Shown: piece by piece, positions 7,999 through 16,797 of the stretch
Layout of the letters: each line of letters starts with the position of its first letter
How positions within the stretch are numbered: position 1 is the stretch's first letter
Source: Bacteroidales bacterium
Lineage (GTDB): Bacteria > Bacteroidota > Bacteroidia > Bacteroidales > F082
Direction of reading: 5' to 3'
NCBI GenBank assembly: GCA_024709145.1
Contig: JANJXG010000018.1
Coordinates: forward strand, 1-49,674
Length of the DNA: 49,674 bases
The notes under the pieces: model-generated
The model's database searches: none
The model's input: only the letters and a program-made list of their open reading frames with translations
What the model was told of the DNA's origin: nothing
Program-made: the position numbers and the translations under genes

Positions 7999-8427
7999 AT
8001 GGGTCGAATACTAGCCATTGATTTTGGTCAGAAACGCAGCGGTATCGCTGTTACCGATCCATTTCAGCTGATTGCAAACAGCCTCGAAACGGTTCCCAGT
8101 AAAGACTTGCCCGCATTTCTGAAGGCATATCTTGAGCGGGAAAGTGTGGAATGCATCGTTGTGGGTGAGCCAAAAGATTTGCAAAATCATGATTCGGACG
8201 CCTCCCGTTTTGTAGAACCATTTGTAAGGAGGCTTAAAACCATGTTTCCTGAAATGCAGATTGAAAGATATGATGAGCGTTTTACTTCAAAAATGGCATT
8301 TCAAAGTATGATTGATGCCGGCCTTGGAAAAAAGAGAAGACAGGACAAAGCCCTCGTTGATGCAATCAGCGCGACAATCATGTTGCAGTCGTTTATGGAA
8401 TTTAGAAAAAATAAGAAACAGTTTTAA
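7999..8427 (+). CDS. ruvX: RuvX/YqgF, Holliday-junction resolvase-like RNase H fold protein
   Basis: A 142-residue YqgF-family protein. The RNase H-like active-site strands are visible: MGRILAIDFGQKRSGIAVTD with the first catalytic Asp, IVVGEPKDLQN, ERYDERFTS with the conserved Asp-Glu-Arg, and the final DKALVDAISATIML with the last Asp. Members act in pre-16S rRNA 5' end processing and have been proposed as Holliday-junction resolvases. Start at 7999 rather than the in-frame TTG at 7993. The stop is one base ahead of the def ATG, so the two are translationally linked. Confidence 0.92.
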   Translation: MGRILAIDFGQKRSGIAVTDPFQLIANSLETVPSKDLPAFLKAYLERESVECIVVGEPKDLQNHDSDASRFVEPFVRRLKTMFPEMQIERYDERFTSKMAFQSMIDAGLGKKRRQDKALVDAISATIMLQSFMEFRKNKKQF

Positions 8428-8428
8428 T

Positions 8429-9001
8429 ATGATCTTACCTGTTGTTGCTTACGGACATCCAACCCTCAAAAAGGTTGCCGAAGACATCTCCCCGGATTAT
8501 CCGAATCTTCAAAAACTCATTGAAGATATGTGGGAAACGATGTATCATGCCAATGGTGTTGGTTTGGCCGCACCGCAGGTGAATCATTCCATCAGGTTGT
8601 TTGTGATTGATGCCACACCCTACGTCGAAGATTTTGAAGAGGTAAAGGACTTTAAAAAGGTATTTATCAACGCGCACATCACCGAAATGTATGATCCTGA
8701 AATTGTTATGAATGAAGGATGTCTGAGTATCCCCGGGCTCAATGAGGAAGTTCCGCGCAAAGATGGTATCATGATCTCTTACGTGGATGAGCATTTTCAG
8801 CCTCATACTGAACGATACAATGGCTTTATTGCCCGTGTAATTCAGCATGAATACGATCACATCGACGGCGTACTTTATGTTGATCGGATTGCAGCCTTTC
8901 GGAAAATGTTGCTTAAAGGCAAACTGAGAGATATCTCTGAAGGCAATGTGGATGTTGAATACCGCATGCTTTTTCCCCAGGCTCGCAGAAAATCAAGATA
9001 A
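8429..9001 (+). CDS. def: Peptide deformylase
   Basis: Removes the N-formyl group from new proteins; a metalloenzyme in the cytoplasm. The 190-residue protein has all three motifs: GVGLAAPQ at residues 43-50, EGCLS at 96-100 (metal-binding Cys98), and HEYDH at 140-144 (two metal-binding His and the catalytic Glu). Start MILPVVAYGHPTLKK at 8429, one base after the ruvX stop; an open reading frame extends upstream to 8312 but overlaps ruvX and is not needed. Forms an operon with ruvX and the following lipoprotein gene. Confidence 0.95.
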   Translation: MILPVVAYGHPTLKKVAEDISPDYPNLQKLIEDMWETMYHANGVGLAAPQVNHSIRLFVIDATPYVEDFEEVKDFKKVFINAHITEMYDPEIVMNEGCLSIPGLNEEVPRKDGIMISYVDEHFQPHTERYNGFIARVIQHEYDHIDGVLYVDRIAAFRKMLLKGKLRDISEGNVDVEYRMLFPQARRKSR

Positions 9002-9003
9002 TC

Positions 9004-9534
9004 ATGACAATGAAAAAGGTATTTTATCTCTTATCGACTCTTTTGTTTATGATGATAACGGGCTGCCGTTCATCATCGGAAGCTGAAAAAACATCACTTA
9101 ATTCGCAGATTCAATCGCTTGAGAAAAAGCTTTTTGGACAGGATGCCAATTACAATGATCAGGATGCCAGGTTTTTGATGCAATTATATTTGCGTTATGC
9201 CGATTCTTTGCCTGCTGATTCGGTTTCGCCGGACTATTTGTTTAAGGCCGCAGATATCAGTTTGTATCAGCAAAGGGGTCAGCAAACTATTGGCATTCTC
9301 GATCAATTGATTACTGAATATCCAGGTCACAGACATCATCCGATGAGTGTCTTTCTGAAAGCTTTTGTGTATGATACAAAAATGGGTGATACAGCTGCTG
9401 CCCGTAGATTTTATACTTCATTTCTGCAGGAATTCCCCGAACATGAGTTTGCTGATGATGCCACCTTTGCTTTGCGTAACCTGGGTAAAAGTCCTGAGGA
9501 ACTGATCAGAGAATTTGAGCAAATGAATCAGTAG
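9004..9534 (+). CDS. TPR-containing lipoprotein
   Basis: A 176-residue protein with a lipoprotein signal: lysines, a hydrophobic stretch, and the lipobox MITGC with Cys21 (Cys19 if translation begins at the second ATG, 9010). After a short charged helix that may form a coiled coil, two or three TPR-like helical repeats can be made out (for example PDYLFKAADISLYQQRG and HPMSVFLKAFVYDTKMGD). It resembles the TPR part of YbgF/CpoB or BamD-like proteins but is too short for BamD. It follows def by two bases and ends before a strong terminator, so it belongs to the ruvX-def transcript. Function unknown; probably a periplasmic scaffold. Confidence 0.75.
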   Translation: MTMKKVFYLLSTLLFMMITGCRSSSEAEKTSLNSQIQSLEKKLFGQDANYNDQDARFLMQLYLRYADSLPADSVSPDYLFKAADISLYQQRGQQTIGILDQLITEYPGHRHHPMSVFLKAFVYDTKMGDTAAARRFYTSFLQEFPEHEFADDATFALRNLGKSPEELIREFEQMNQ

Positions 9535-9561
9535 TGTTTGCCCGCTGCCAAGGTTTGTAAT

Positions 9562-9598
9562 AAAAAATCCCCGCTTCAGAAAAGGCGGGGATTTTTTT
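9562..9598. terminator. Bidirectional terminator between ruvX-def-lipoprotein and rny
   Basis: Perfect eight-base stem ATCCCCGC (9567-9574) / GCGGGGAT (9585-9592), preceded by a run of A and followed by a run of T, so it can end transcripts from both sides. Confidence 0.88.
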
Positions 9599-9615
9599 AA
9601 TAAGTTGTGCTTGAA

Positions 9616-11184
9616 TTATTTGGCATAGCTCACAGCCCTGGTCTCACGGATAACGGTAATTTTGATTTGACCCGGGTAAGTCATTTCTGTCTGAATTTTC
9701 TTGGAGAGATCGAACGCAAGTTTATCTGCATCTCCATCAGAGATTTGATCTGCGCCAACAATCACGCGTAATTCCCGGCCGGCCTGGATAGCGTAGGTTT
9801 TCACAACGCCATCATAAGCAAGTGCCATTTCTTCGAGTTTTTTCAGTCTTTGGATGTAGGCTTCAACCACTTCGCGGCGAGCACCCGGACGGGCACCAGA
9901 GATGGCATCGCATACCTGAACGATAGGTGCAATAAGAGTTTCCATTTCAATCTCGTCGTGATGTGCGCCGATAGCATTGCAGACATCAGGTTTTTCCTTG
10001 TATTTCTCTGCAATTTTCATCCCCAGGATGGCGTGAGGCAGTTCAGCTTCATTGGTTTCTGCAATTTTTCCGATATCATGCAGCAGACCTGCTCGTTTGG
10101 CTGTTTTTACATTCAAACCTAGTTCGGCAGCCATGGTGGAGCTCAACTTAGCAACTTCGATTGAATGCTGGAGCAGGTTTTGGCCATAGGAAGAGCGGTA
10201 TTTCATCCGTCCGACCATCTTAATGAGGTCGGGATGAAGGTTGTGAATACCCAGGTCAATCACCGTTCTTTTGCCGGTTTCGATGATTTCCTGCTCAATT
10301 TGTTTCTCTGTTTTGGTAACTACCTCTTCAATGCGTGCCGGATGAATCCTGCCATCGGTGACGAGTTTGTGCAACGAAAGGCGGGCAATTTCTCTACGTA
10401 CCGGGTCGAAGCCTGAAAGCAAAATGGCATCGGGGCTGTCATCGATGATGATTTCAACGCCAGTAAGTGCTTCGAGCGCACGAATGTTGCGACCTTCCCG
10501 ACCAATGATGCGTCCTTTAATCTCGTCACTTTCAATGTTGAAAACAGTTACGGTATTTTCGATGGTGTGTTCAGCAGCAGTACGTTGTATTGTTTCAACA
10601 ACAATTTTACGGGCCTCCGACGCAGCCGTCATTTTGGCTTCTTCTGTAATTTCCTTGATGAGTACCATTGCCTCAGCCCTGGCTTCTTCTTTCATGCCCT
10701 CGATCAACTGTTCTTTGGCTTCCAAAGCTGAAAGGCCTGAAATATGCTCAAGCTGTCTCAGGTGCTGATCCTGCACCTTGCCGAGTTCTTCTTTCATCTT
10801 GTCGACTTCTTCCTGCCGTTTTGCAAGCAGAGCTGATTGATCTGTGAGGGCTTGTTTTTGCTGCTGGTATTCCTTTTGTTTGCGGTTAAATTCCTCAAAC
10901 TTTTGGTTAAGAGCCTGTTCACGCTGTTGATTTCGGTTTTCGGCTTTTTGAAGTTCACGGTTTTTTTCGCCCGTGGCTTTATCATGTTCAGCCTTCAACT
11001 GCAGGAACTTTTCTTTGGCCTGAAGCATTTTTTCCTTTTTTATGACTTCGGCCTTTTCTTTGGCTTCTTCAAGCAATGCTTCGCTTTTTTTAAGTACTGC
11101 CTTTTTAAGCACGGTGGCGGTTAGTACCCCGCCTACTGCGCCACCTGCCAGGAGCAGAATGGCATAAATGATGATTTCTCCCAT
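9616..11184 (-). CDS. rny: Ribonuclease Y
   Basis: A 522-residue membrane-anchored endoribonuclease that initiates mRNA turnover. Domain order: N-terminal membrane helix at about 4-26 ([18 protein letters not shown]), a long Lys/Glu/Gln-rich coiled coil at about 30-190, a KH RNA-binding domain with [15 protein letters not shown] near 230, and an HD hydrolase domain with AGLLHDIGK near residue 367 (the metal-binding His-Asp). Length and order are standard. It lies downstream of zapA with a 6S RNA gene between them, all on the minus strand; the 6S terminator may reduce read-through into rny, and I see no separate strong promoter for it. Confidence 0.95.
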   Translation of the reverse strand: MGEIIIYAILLLAGGAVGGVLTATVLKKAVLKKSEALLEEAKEKAEVIKKEKMLQAKEKFLQLKAEHDKATGEKNRELQKAENRNQQREQALNQKFEEFNRKQKEYQQQKQALTDQSALLAKRQEEVDKMKEELGKVQDQHLRQLEHISGLSALEAKEQLIEGMKEEARAEAMVLIKEITEEAKMTAASEARKIVVETIQRTAAEHTIENTVTVFNIESDEIKGRIIGREGRNIRALEALTGVEIIIDDSPDAILLSGFDPVRREIARLSLHKLVTDGRIHPARIEEVVTKTEKQIEQEIIETGKRTVIDLGIHNLHPDLIKMVGRMKYRSSYGQNLLQHSIEVAKLSSTMAAELGLNVKTAKRAGLLHDIGKIAETNEAELPHAILGMKIAEKYKEKPDVCNAIGAHHDEIEMETLIAPIVQVCDAISGARPGARREVVEAYIQRLKKLEEMALAYDGVVKTYAIQAGRELRVIVGADQISDGDADKLAFDLSKKIQTEMTYPGQIKITVIRETRAVSYAK

Positions 11185-11224
11185 ATTATATTGACGTTAT
11201 AAAGTTAATAATGGAAGAAGGTTT

Positions 11225-11416
11225 TAAAAAAAGTACCCACCAGTGTTCAAGGAGTACGTAAACTCCTCTACAACACTTTTTAGGCGCCTTGCCGGGCAAA
11301 CTTCCAATGGTCTTTTGACGGACTTCCCTGAGGAATGAGGCCTGTTTTTTCGGTCAAGAGCAATCCCGGTACATTTGTAATGTTGAGTTTACAATCTGTT
11401 GAATACGGCGGGTACT
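11225..11416 (-). ncRNA. ssrS: 6S RNA (SsrS), regulator of RNA polymerase
   Basis: The gap between zapA and rny holds a long imperfect hairpin. A ten-base closing stem joins AGTACCCGCC at the 5' end (11416-11407) with GGTGGGTACT near the 3' end (11241-11232), with one G-U pair, and is followed at once by a T run (11231-11225), i.e. it ends as a terminator. Inside are a mid stem (11369-11365 with 11296-11292), an upper stem (11357-11353 with 11319-11315), and a side hairpin at 11277-11242. Closing stem, open middle and terminal stem-loop of about 190 nt is the 6S design, which mimics an open promoter and binds RNA polymerase. The position next to zapA is the same as for ssrS in many bacteria. 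Bacteroidetes 6S is divergent, so sequence searches may miss it. Confidence 0.82.
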
Positions 11417-11453
11417 GTTTTTTTCAAAGAACGATATCAGAACTTTGTTTCTT

Positions 11454-11744
11454 TCAGGATTTGAGATGATTTGTCAACAATTCGTCCATTTCGATCAGTT
11501 TTTGTGTAAGGTGGTTGTCGCGAAACACAACTTCTGATTCAAACTGTAGTGCTGAGGTGGCATACTGAAGCGCTGCCATGGCCAACAAATCCTGCCTGTC
11601 TTTATAAGCATAGCTTTGGGCATAGGTGCGAATCCGGTCATTGATAATAGCTGCCGCCTGACGTACCCTCTCCTCTTCATCACGAAGTATGGTAAGCCGG
11701 TAAGGCCTGTCAGCGATTGTTATATTGACCGTGATTTCACTCAT
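11454..11744 (-). CDS. zapA: Cell division protein ZapA
   Basis: A 96-residue ZapA-family protein: MSEITVNITIADRPYRLTI is the family's N-terminal beta-hairpin, followed by DEEERVRQAAAIINDRI, the conserved helix, and a C-terminal coiled coil. ZapA binds and bundles FtsZ filaments at the division ring. It follows a coiled-coil gene by 21 bases and precedes the 6S RNA. Probably in one transcript with both. Confidence 0.9.
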   Translation of the reverse strand: MSEITVNITIADRPYRLTILRDEEERVRQAAAIINDRIRTYAQSYAYKDRQDLLAMAALQYATSALQFESEVVFRDNHLTQKLIEMDELLTNHLKS

Positions 11745-11765
11745 AATTGCGCTTTATGCTGATAA

Positions 11766-12053
11766 TCATTTATTTACTAAAGTTATACAATGTTCAATTT
11801 CCCGCATGAGTACCTGGATACGTTTTCTTCCTTCTTCTATTTCCTTTTCGCTGTTAAACGCATCAGCGATGATTTTTTTATTGAGTTGTTCAGTTAGTTC
11901 TAAATTACTTTGTTCCAAGACCAATAACTTTTCGCTCAACGACGTCAGCTGAACCTGCTGTGCATCGACACTTTTCCTGAGTTGATGGTTTTCGCTGATC
12001 AGTTGCCTGATCTTATACTCTAATCCGGCTACCAGAATACGTGTGTCAGACAT
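11766..12053 (-). CDS. Coiled-coil protein, ZapB-like, upstream of zapA
   Basis: A 95-residue protein that is coiled coil almost throughout: heptads of Leu/Ile with Glu, Gln, Lys and Ser from about residue 8 (LEYKIRQLISENHQLRK) to 92. Size, composition and its place directly ahead of zapA suggest a ZapB-like division-ring partner. Coiled coils are poor evidence for homology, so the name is an inference from context. It has its own promoter at 12084-12115. Confidence 0.65.
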   Translation of the reverse strand: MSDTRILVAGLEYKIRQLISENHQLRKSVDAQQVQLTSLSEKLLVLEQSNLELTEQLNKKIIADAFNSEKEIEEGRKRIQVLMREIEHCITLVNK

Positions 12054-12083
12054 TATTTTAAGCGACAGTTACAGATCAAACCA

Positions 12084-12115
12084 CAAAAGTAAACCAAATG
12101 ACGCTTTTTTGCAAA
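12084..12115 (-). promoter_or_regulatory. Promoter of the zapB-like-zapA-6S unit
   Basis: Minus strand: -33 TTTG (12115-12112), 20-base spacer, -7 TACTTTTG (12091-12084). The ATG of the coiled-coil gene follows 30 bases on. Confidence 0.65.
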
Positions 12116-12210
12116 TTGTTAAGAAATGTTTTTAAGCAATTCAATATGTTTTCTTTCTAAGAAACATAAAATGAATGTTTTAAGCTAATTTTTCATTTTT
12201 CAGAAGCATG

Positions 12211-12241
12211 TTTGAAGATAAAGATGCATTCTGTACTTTTG
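12211..12241 (+). promoter_or_regulatory. Full promoter for the DUF2851 gene
   Basis: TTTG at 12211-12214, 19-base spacer, TACTTTTG at 12234-12241: exact -33/-7 consensus. The ATG at 12295 follows. Confidence 0.7.
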
Positions 12242-12294
12242 AAAGTGGAAAATTGCCGATTTATCCCCCTTTTTGATTGAAACAACAACAGCTG

Positions 12295-13581
12295 ATGAAA
12301 GAGATTTTTTTAATGTACCTATGGGAAAACAAATTGATTAAGCCCGGACTTTTTACCATGGATGGCCGGAAGATTGAAGTACTTTTTCCCGGAACTAAAA
12401 ACAGCCACTCCGGGCCGGATTTTTTGGACGGCCGTATCCGGATTGGCGACGAAATCTGGGCAGGCCACATCGAGATGCACGTCAACGCATCCGACTGGTA
12501 TAACCACAGGCATAACAGCGACAAGGCTTATGACAATGTTATATTACATGTTGTTTATCAAGCTGATAAAGCAACATATACGACCCTTGGCCACCCTATC
12601 CCTGTGGTCGCGCTTCAGGGTTTTTTTGATGAGACCTTGTTGTTGCGTTACAGAAAATTTGTTGACAGTCAAAACTGGATTGCCTGTGAGAAGTCGGCCG
12701 GAAATGTGCAGCGGTTTACCTGGCTTTCGTGGCTCGACCGCATGATTGTGGAGCGCTTGGAGATGAAGGTTGAAGAGATCATCCTCATGGTTGATGAAAG
12801 CGGGAATGATTGGGAAGAAGTGTTTTATCGCCGGTTGATGGCCAGTTTTGGTTTTAAGGTTAATGAGTCACCTTTCCAACGGCTGTCGCAGCTGTTACCA
12901 TTTCAGCTGCTTCTTCGTCATGCTGATCAAAAACTTCAATTGGAGGCGTTGCTTTATGGAGTGGCAGGAATGCTGGACGAAAAATTTGAGGATGATTATC
13001 CATTGCAGCTTAAAAAGGAGTTTGAATTTCTTCAGAATAAATATCAATTGCGCAAACTGAATGCAAGTCAATGGCGGTTTATGCGCATGCGTCCTTCAAA
13101 TTTTCCGACTTTAAGAATTGCTCAGATGGCCGATTTAATTGCCAGAGAGGGAAGGGTTTTTTCCAGAATCTTAGCAGCAGAAACAGTTGATGAGATCAAA
13201 AATCTAATGAAACTTGTTGCATCAGTATATTGGGATGATCACTTTCAGTTTGATAAAAAATCAAAAGGCAAACCCAAGAAACTTGGTGATGAAGGGATCA
13301 ACTTAATCATGATCAATGCAATAACTCAAGTGCTTTTTGCCTATGGACATTTCCATTCTTTGGAGGCTGTCAAAGAAAAGGCCTTGATGTTGCTCGAGGC
13401 ATTACCTGCTGAGAACAACAGCATCGTACGAAAGTTTGATGAAACCGGGATTAAATCCTCCCAGGCATTGCAATCTCAGGCCTTGATACACCTTAAAAAT
13501 CATTATTGCAATGCCCGAAGGTGTCTGGAGTGCAGGATAGGACAGTTGTTGGTTAGAACGGGAGAAGATTATGTCAGTTAG
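12295..13581 (+). CDS. DUF2851 family protein
   Basis: A 428-residue cytoplasmic protein of the DUF2851 family, found widely in Bacteroidetes and without a known function. Recognised from the start MKEIFLMYLWENKLI, the conserved FPGTKNSHSGPDFLDGRI and WAGHIEMHVNASDW, and the C-terminal cysteine cluster YCNARRCLECRIG near residue 405, which looks like a metal site. The N-terminal block (PGxxNxxxGPDFxxAxI and ExHxxxSDW) has an acid/His pattern that could be a nuclease-like active site, but this is speculation. Start at 12295; the ORF runs in frame from a TTG at 12277. Monocistronic behind a clear promoter. Confidence 0.85.
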   Translation: MKEIFLMYLWENKLIKPGLFTMDGRKIEVLFPGTKNSHSGPDFLDGRIRIGDEIWAGHIEMHVNASDWYNHRHNSDKAYDNVILHVVYQADKATYTTLGHPIPVVALQGFFDETLLLRYRKFVDSQNWIACEKSAGNVQRFTWLSWLDRMIVERLEMKVEEIILMVDESGNDWEEVFYRRLMASFGFKVNESPFQRLSQLLPFQLLLRHADQKLQLEALLYGVAGMLDEKFEDDYPLQLKKEFEFLQNKYQLRKLNASQWRFMRMRPSNFPTLRIAQMADLIAREGRVFSRILAAETVDEIKNLMKLVASVYWDDHFQFDKKSKGKPKKLGDEGINLIMINAITQVLFAYGHFHSLEAVKEKALMLLEALPAENNSIVRKFDETGIKSSQALQSQALIHLKNHYCNARRCLECRIGQLLVRTGEDYVS

Positions 13582-13635
13582 AATTGTGCTGATATACAGA
13601 TAGATGGAAAAAGCTATCAGCCAGATGCATTTTTC

Positions 13636-13668
13636 TTTGCCAGTCCTGATCATTTTTTACAATATTTG
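13636..13668 (+). promoter_or_regulatory. Probable promoter of the symporter operon
   Basis: TTTG at 13636-13639, 21-base spacer, AATATTTG at 13661-13668 (seven of eight consensus positions). The first symporter gene starts at 13739. Confidence 0.5.
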
Positions 13669-13738
13669 TGCTTTCATGTAAGCTGACACAGCTTGCGGCT
13701 TTTCTTGATATTTTAATCCACAATAACGGCGCACAGGT

Positions 13739-15133
13739 ATGAATGAATTTCTATCTTTAATTGATCGGGCAATCCAGTCCTACAATGATTACATCGGTGG
13801 TTATCTGATACTTTTTTTATTGATTCCCACCGGTATATGGTTTGCATTCAGGTTAAGATTTATCAATATAACCAAAATACCTCATGCGATCAGGGTTGTT
13901 GCCGGCAAATATGATTCCAAAGGAACGGCTGGTGATGTAAATCATTTTAAAGCATTAACAACAGCCTTGTCGGCAACCGTTGGAACAGGGAATATCGTTG
14001 GTGTTGCCATGGCAGTTTATCTGGGAGGGCCCGGAGCCGTGTTTTGGATTTGGGTCACAGGTTTTCTGGGCATGATGTTAAAATATTCTGAAGTCACACT
14101 GGCACAAAAATACCGGCGCTTCAACAGTGATGGAACAGTTTCAGGAGGTCCCATGTACTATATGGAAGACGGACTGAAAGACAAGCTTGGTAAATGGGCA
14201 AAAATAATGGCTGTTGTTTTTGCTTCAGCTACGATTCTCTGCTCGCTGGGAACGGGCAATATGGCTCAGTCCAATTCCATGTCGGATGCGATGTTTACTG
14301 CTTACCAGGTTCCAACCTGGATATCCGGATTGCTGATCACTTTCCTGGTTTTGCTGGTGATTGTTGGGGGTGTTAAGCGCATTGGCGATGTTACAGCCAG
14401 ACTGGTTCCTTTTATGGCGGTTGTGTATGTTGGCGCAACAATGATGGTTTTGGTTGCCGAGTATGACCGTTTGCCAGCCGCATTTATGATGATTTTTGAA
14501 AGTGCCTTTACGGGAACAGCTGCCACCGGCGGTTTCGTAGGCTCAACAGTGATCATGACAATGATATGGGGCGTTCGGCGTGGCTTGTTCAGCAACGAAG
14601 CCGGGCAAGGATCAGCCCCGATTGCACATGCTGCTGCAAAAACAAAATACCCTGCCCGCGAAGGTGTTGTTTCACTGCTTGAGCCACTGATCGATACCAT
14701 CGTGATTTGTACAATGACTGCCATGATGATCATCGTTACAGATACATGGCAAACCGGCAACAAAGGAGTTGGGATGACCGTTGACGCCATGAATACAGGA
14801 CTCCATAGATTTGGAATCGACGGAATGGGCAGTCATATCATTTCGTTTGGTTTGTTGCTTTTTGCCTTTTCAACCATTATTAGCTGGTCGTATTACGGAT
14901 CAAGAGCTGCAATTTACCTTATTGGAGAAAAAGCAGTGAAGCCATTTCTGTATCTCTATGGTCTTTTTGTATTCTTTGGCGCCATTTGGGGGCTCGACAT
15001 CGTTTGGCATTTTGTGGATATGGTAATCACTTTTATGACAATACCAAACCTGATTGCTTTGCTGCTTTTATCAAGTGTTGTTGTAAAAGAAACAAAAGAT
15101 TACTTCAAAGCAATGGAATCGTATAAACCATGA
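13739..15133 (+). CDS. Sodium:alanine symporter family (AGCS) transporter, first copy
   Basis: A 464-residue inner-membrane amino acid carrier that couples uptake of alanine or glycine (or a related amino acid) to Na+. Hallmarks: ALSATVGTGNIVGVAMA and GGPGAVFWIW near residues 77-105, and the strongly conserved RRGLFSNEAGQGSAPIAHAA near 280-300. About ten or eleven membrane helices. The start ATG at 13739 follows a promoter at 13636-13668. It is followed 15 bases on by a second member of the family; the pair has diverged well beyond a recent duplication. Confidence 0.93.
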   Translation: MNEFLSLIDRAIQSYNDYIGGYLILFLLIPTGIWFAFRLRFINITKIPHAIRVVAGKYDSKGTAGDVNHFKALTTALSATVGTGNIVGVAMAVYLGGPGAVFWIWVTGFLGMMLKYSEVTLAQKYRRFNSDGTVSGGPMYYMEDGLKDKLGKWAKIMAVVFASATILCSLGTGNMAQSNSMSDAMFTAYQVPTWISGLLITFLVLLVIVGGVKRIGDVTARLVPFMAVVYVGATMMVLVAEYDRLPAAFMMIFESAFTGTAATGGFVGSTVIMTMIWGVRRGLFSNEAGQGSAPIAHAAAKTKYPAREGVVSLLEPLIDTIVICTMTAMMIIVTDTWQTGNKGVGMTVDAMNTGLHRFGIDGMGSHIISFGLLLFAFSTIISWSYYGSRAAIYLIGEKAVKPFLYLYGLFVFFGAIWGLDIVWHFVDMVITFMTIPNLIALLLLSSVVVKETKDYFKAMESYKP

Positions 15134-15148
15134 ACATAGATTAAGCCA

Positions 15149-16795
15149 TTGAAAAGATGTAGATTAGCTTCCGGGTGCATCACTCCGTTTGTTGTAGCAC
15201 TTCTTGTTTTACTGTTTTCCGGTTCACTTTCCTTAAAGTCAGCTCCGGAAGCTGATTCAGTTGCTGTTGAAACGAGGGATGCATCTTTAGGGGAAAGAAT
15301 TAACAATAAGTTTACACCTTTCGTCGAGGGATTGAGCAGGATTTTATTTTTCGATCCCTTTGAAGCTGTTGGAATCTATGATGCCAATGTGTATCAGAAT
15401 GGTAAACAAGTGTTAGATGACACAGGCCAACCGGTTCGGGCGCCGCTAAAACTCATCGTAATCTGGCTGATGGCAGGTGGTCTTTTCTTTACATTTTTTC
15501 TCAGGTTTGTAAATATCAGGGGATTCAGGCATGCCTTTTATTTGTTGCGCGGCAAGCACAGCAACAAGGATAAGCCTGGTGAAGTTTCACATTTTCAGGC
15601 TTTAAGCACTGCCTTGTCGGCCACAGTAGGCATGGGTAACATTGCTGGAGTTGCTGTAGCCGTTAGCATTGGAGGACCCGGAGCTACCTTATGGATGATC
15701 ATGGCGGGCTTGCTGGGGATGTCGCTGAAGTTTGCAGAGTGTACACTGGGATTGAAATACAGAATTATAGATTCGAAAGGTCGTGTATCAGGCGGAGCTA
15801 TGTATTATCTGAGAGATGGTTTGGCGGCCAAAGGTTTTCCGAAGCTTGGCATGTTGCTTGCTTTTTTGTTTGCGCTGATGGCCGTTGGCGGCTCAGTCGG
15901 CGGTGGTAATATGTTGCAGGCAAATCAGGCTTTTGAGCAAATGGCAATCTTTTTTCCCTCTCTGGGAAAGGATGGTTTCTGGTACGGTGTAATCATGGCT
16001 ATCATTGTAGGTCTGGTGATCGTGGGTGGAATTAAAAGCATTGCCCGTGTAACATCCAGGATTGTCCCGTTTATGGCTGTATTGTATGTAACTGCTTCAT
16101 TGGTTATCATTTTCATGCACATTGAGTACACATTTACAGCTTTGCAAACAATCTGGGATGGGGCATTCTCTGCTGAAGCGCTGAAAGGTGGATTTGTTGG
16201 TGTTTTGATTTTCGGATTTCAAAGAGGAGCGTTTTCCAATGAAGCCGGTGTAGGTTCTGCTTCTATTGCCCATGCAACGGCCCGAACTGATGAGCCGGTA
16301 AGCGAAGGAATCGTTTCATTACTTGAACCATTTATTGATACAGTAGTCATTTGCACAATGACTGCACTTGTCATCATCTTTTCGGGCATTGATACCCAAC
16401 AAGGATTGCAAGGTGTGCAACTGACATCTGCTGCCTACGGTTCAGTCATTGGTTGGTTCCCTTTTATCTTGCTGATTGCGGTTACGCTCTTTGCGTTCAG
16501 CACCATGATTTCATGGAGTTATTACGGGCTCAAGGGATTTGATTTTCTGTTCGGAAGTTGGGGAGAAAAGTATTTCGGAAGCAGAAAAGTGACTGACAAT
16601 ATTTTTAACTTTTTCTTTCTGATCTGCATCATTATCGGAACCTCGTCAGAATTAGGCGCTGTGATGGATTTCTCGGATATGATGGTGTTGTGCATGGCTT
16701 TTCCCAACCTTCTGGGCCTTTTTATTTTGTCAGGTGAAGTAAAATCCGATATGCAAAAGTATTTTGAAAAACTTCGCCATGGAAAACTAAGCTAA
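15149..16795 (+). CDS. Sodium:alanine symporter family (AGCS) transporter, second copy
   Basis: A 548-residue AGCS carrier with the same hallmarks as its neighbour: ALSATVGMGNIAGVAVAVSIGG and QRGAFSNEAGVGSASIAHA. It carries about 95 extra N-terminal residues: a hydrophobic segment resembling a signal sequence (CITPFVVALLVLLFSGSLSL), an acidic periplasmic stretch, then the first family helix at IVIWLMAGGLFFTFFLRF. The reading frame begins with TTG at 15149; no ATG precedes the hydrophobic segment in frame, so this start is likely but not certain. Gap from the first symporter 15 bases, and 2 bases to the next gene: one operon. Confidence 0.9.
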   Translation: MKRCRLASGCITPFVVALLVLLFSGSLSLKSAPEADSVAVETRDASLGERINNKFTPFVEGLSRILFFDPFEAVGIYDANVYQNGKQVLDDTGQPVRAPLKLIVIWLMAGGLFFTFFLRFVNIRGFRHAFYLLRGKHSNKDKPGEVSHFQALSTALSATVGMGNIAGVAVAVSIGGPGATLWMIMAGLLGMSLKFAECTLGLKYRIIDSKGRVSGGAMYYLRDGLAAKGFPKLGMLLAFLFALMAVGGSVGGGNMLQANQAFEQMAIFFPSLGKDGFWYGVIMAIIVGLVIVGGIKSIARVTSRIVPFMAVLYVTASLVIIFMHIEYTFTALQTIWDGAFSAEALKGGFVGVLIFGFQRGAFSNEAGVGSASIAHATARTDEPVSEGIVSLLEPFIDTVVICTMTALVIIFSGIDTQQGLQGVQLTSAAYGSVIGWFPFILLIAVTLFAFSTMISWSYYGLKGFDFLFGSWGEKYFGSRKVTDNIFNFFFLICIIIGTSSELGAVMDFSDMMVLCMAFPNLLGLFILSGEVKSDMQKYFEKLRHGKLS

Positions 16796-16797
16796 GA

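Noticed and set aside
10837-11124. Phe/Leu-rich plus-strand ORF in rny
   Set aside because: Antisense shadow of the Lys/Glu coiled coil of RNase Y.
11185-11453. Riboswitch in the rny leader
   Set aside because: The structure closes with a terminator-like T run and a long closing stem as in 6S RNA, and no known riboswitch core was seen.
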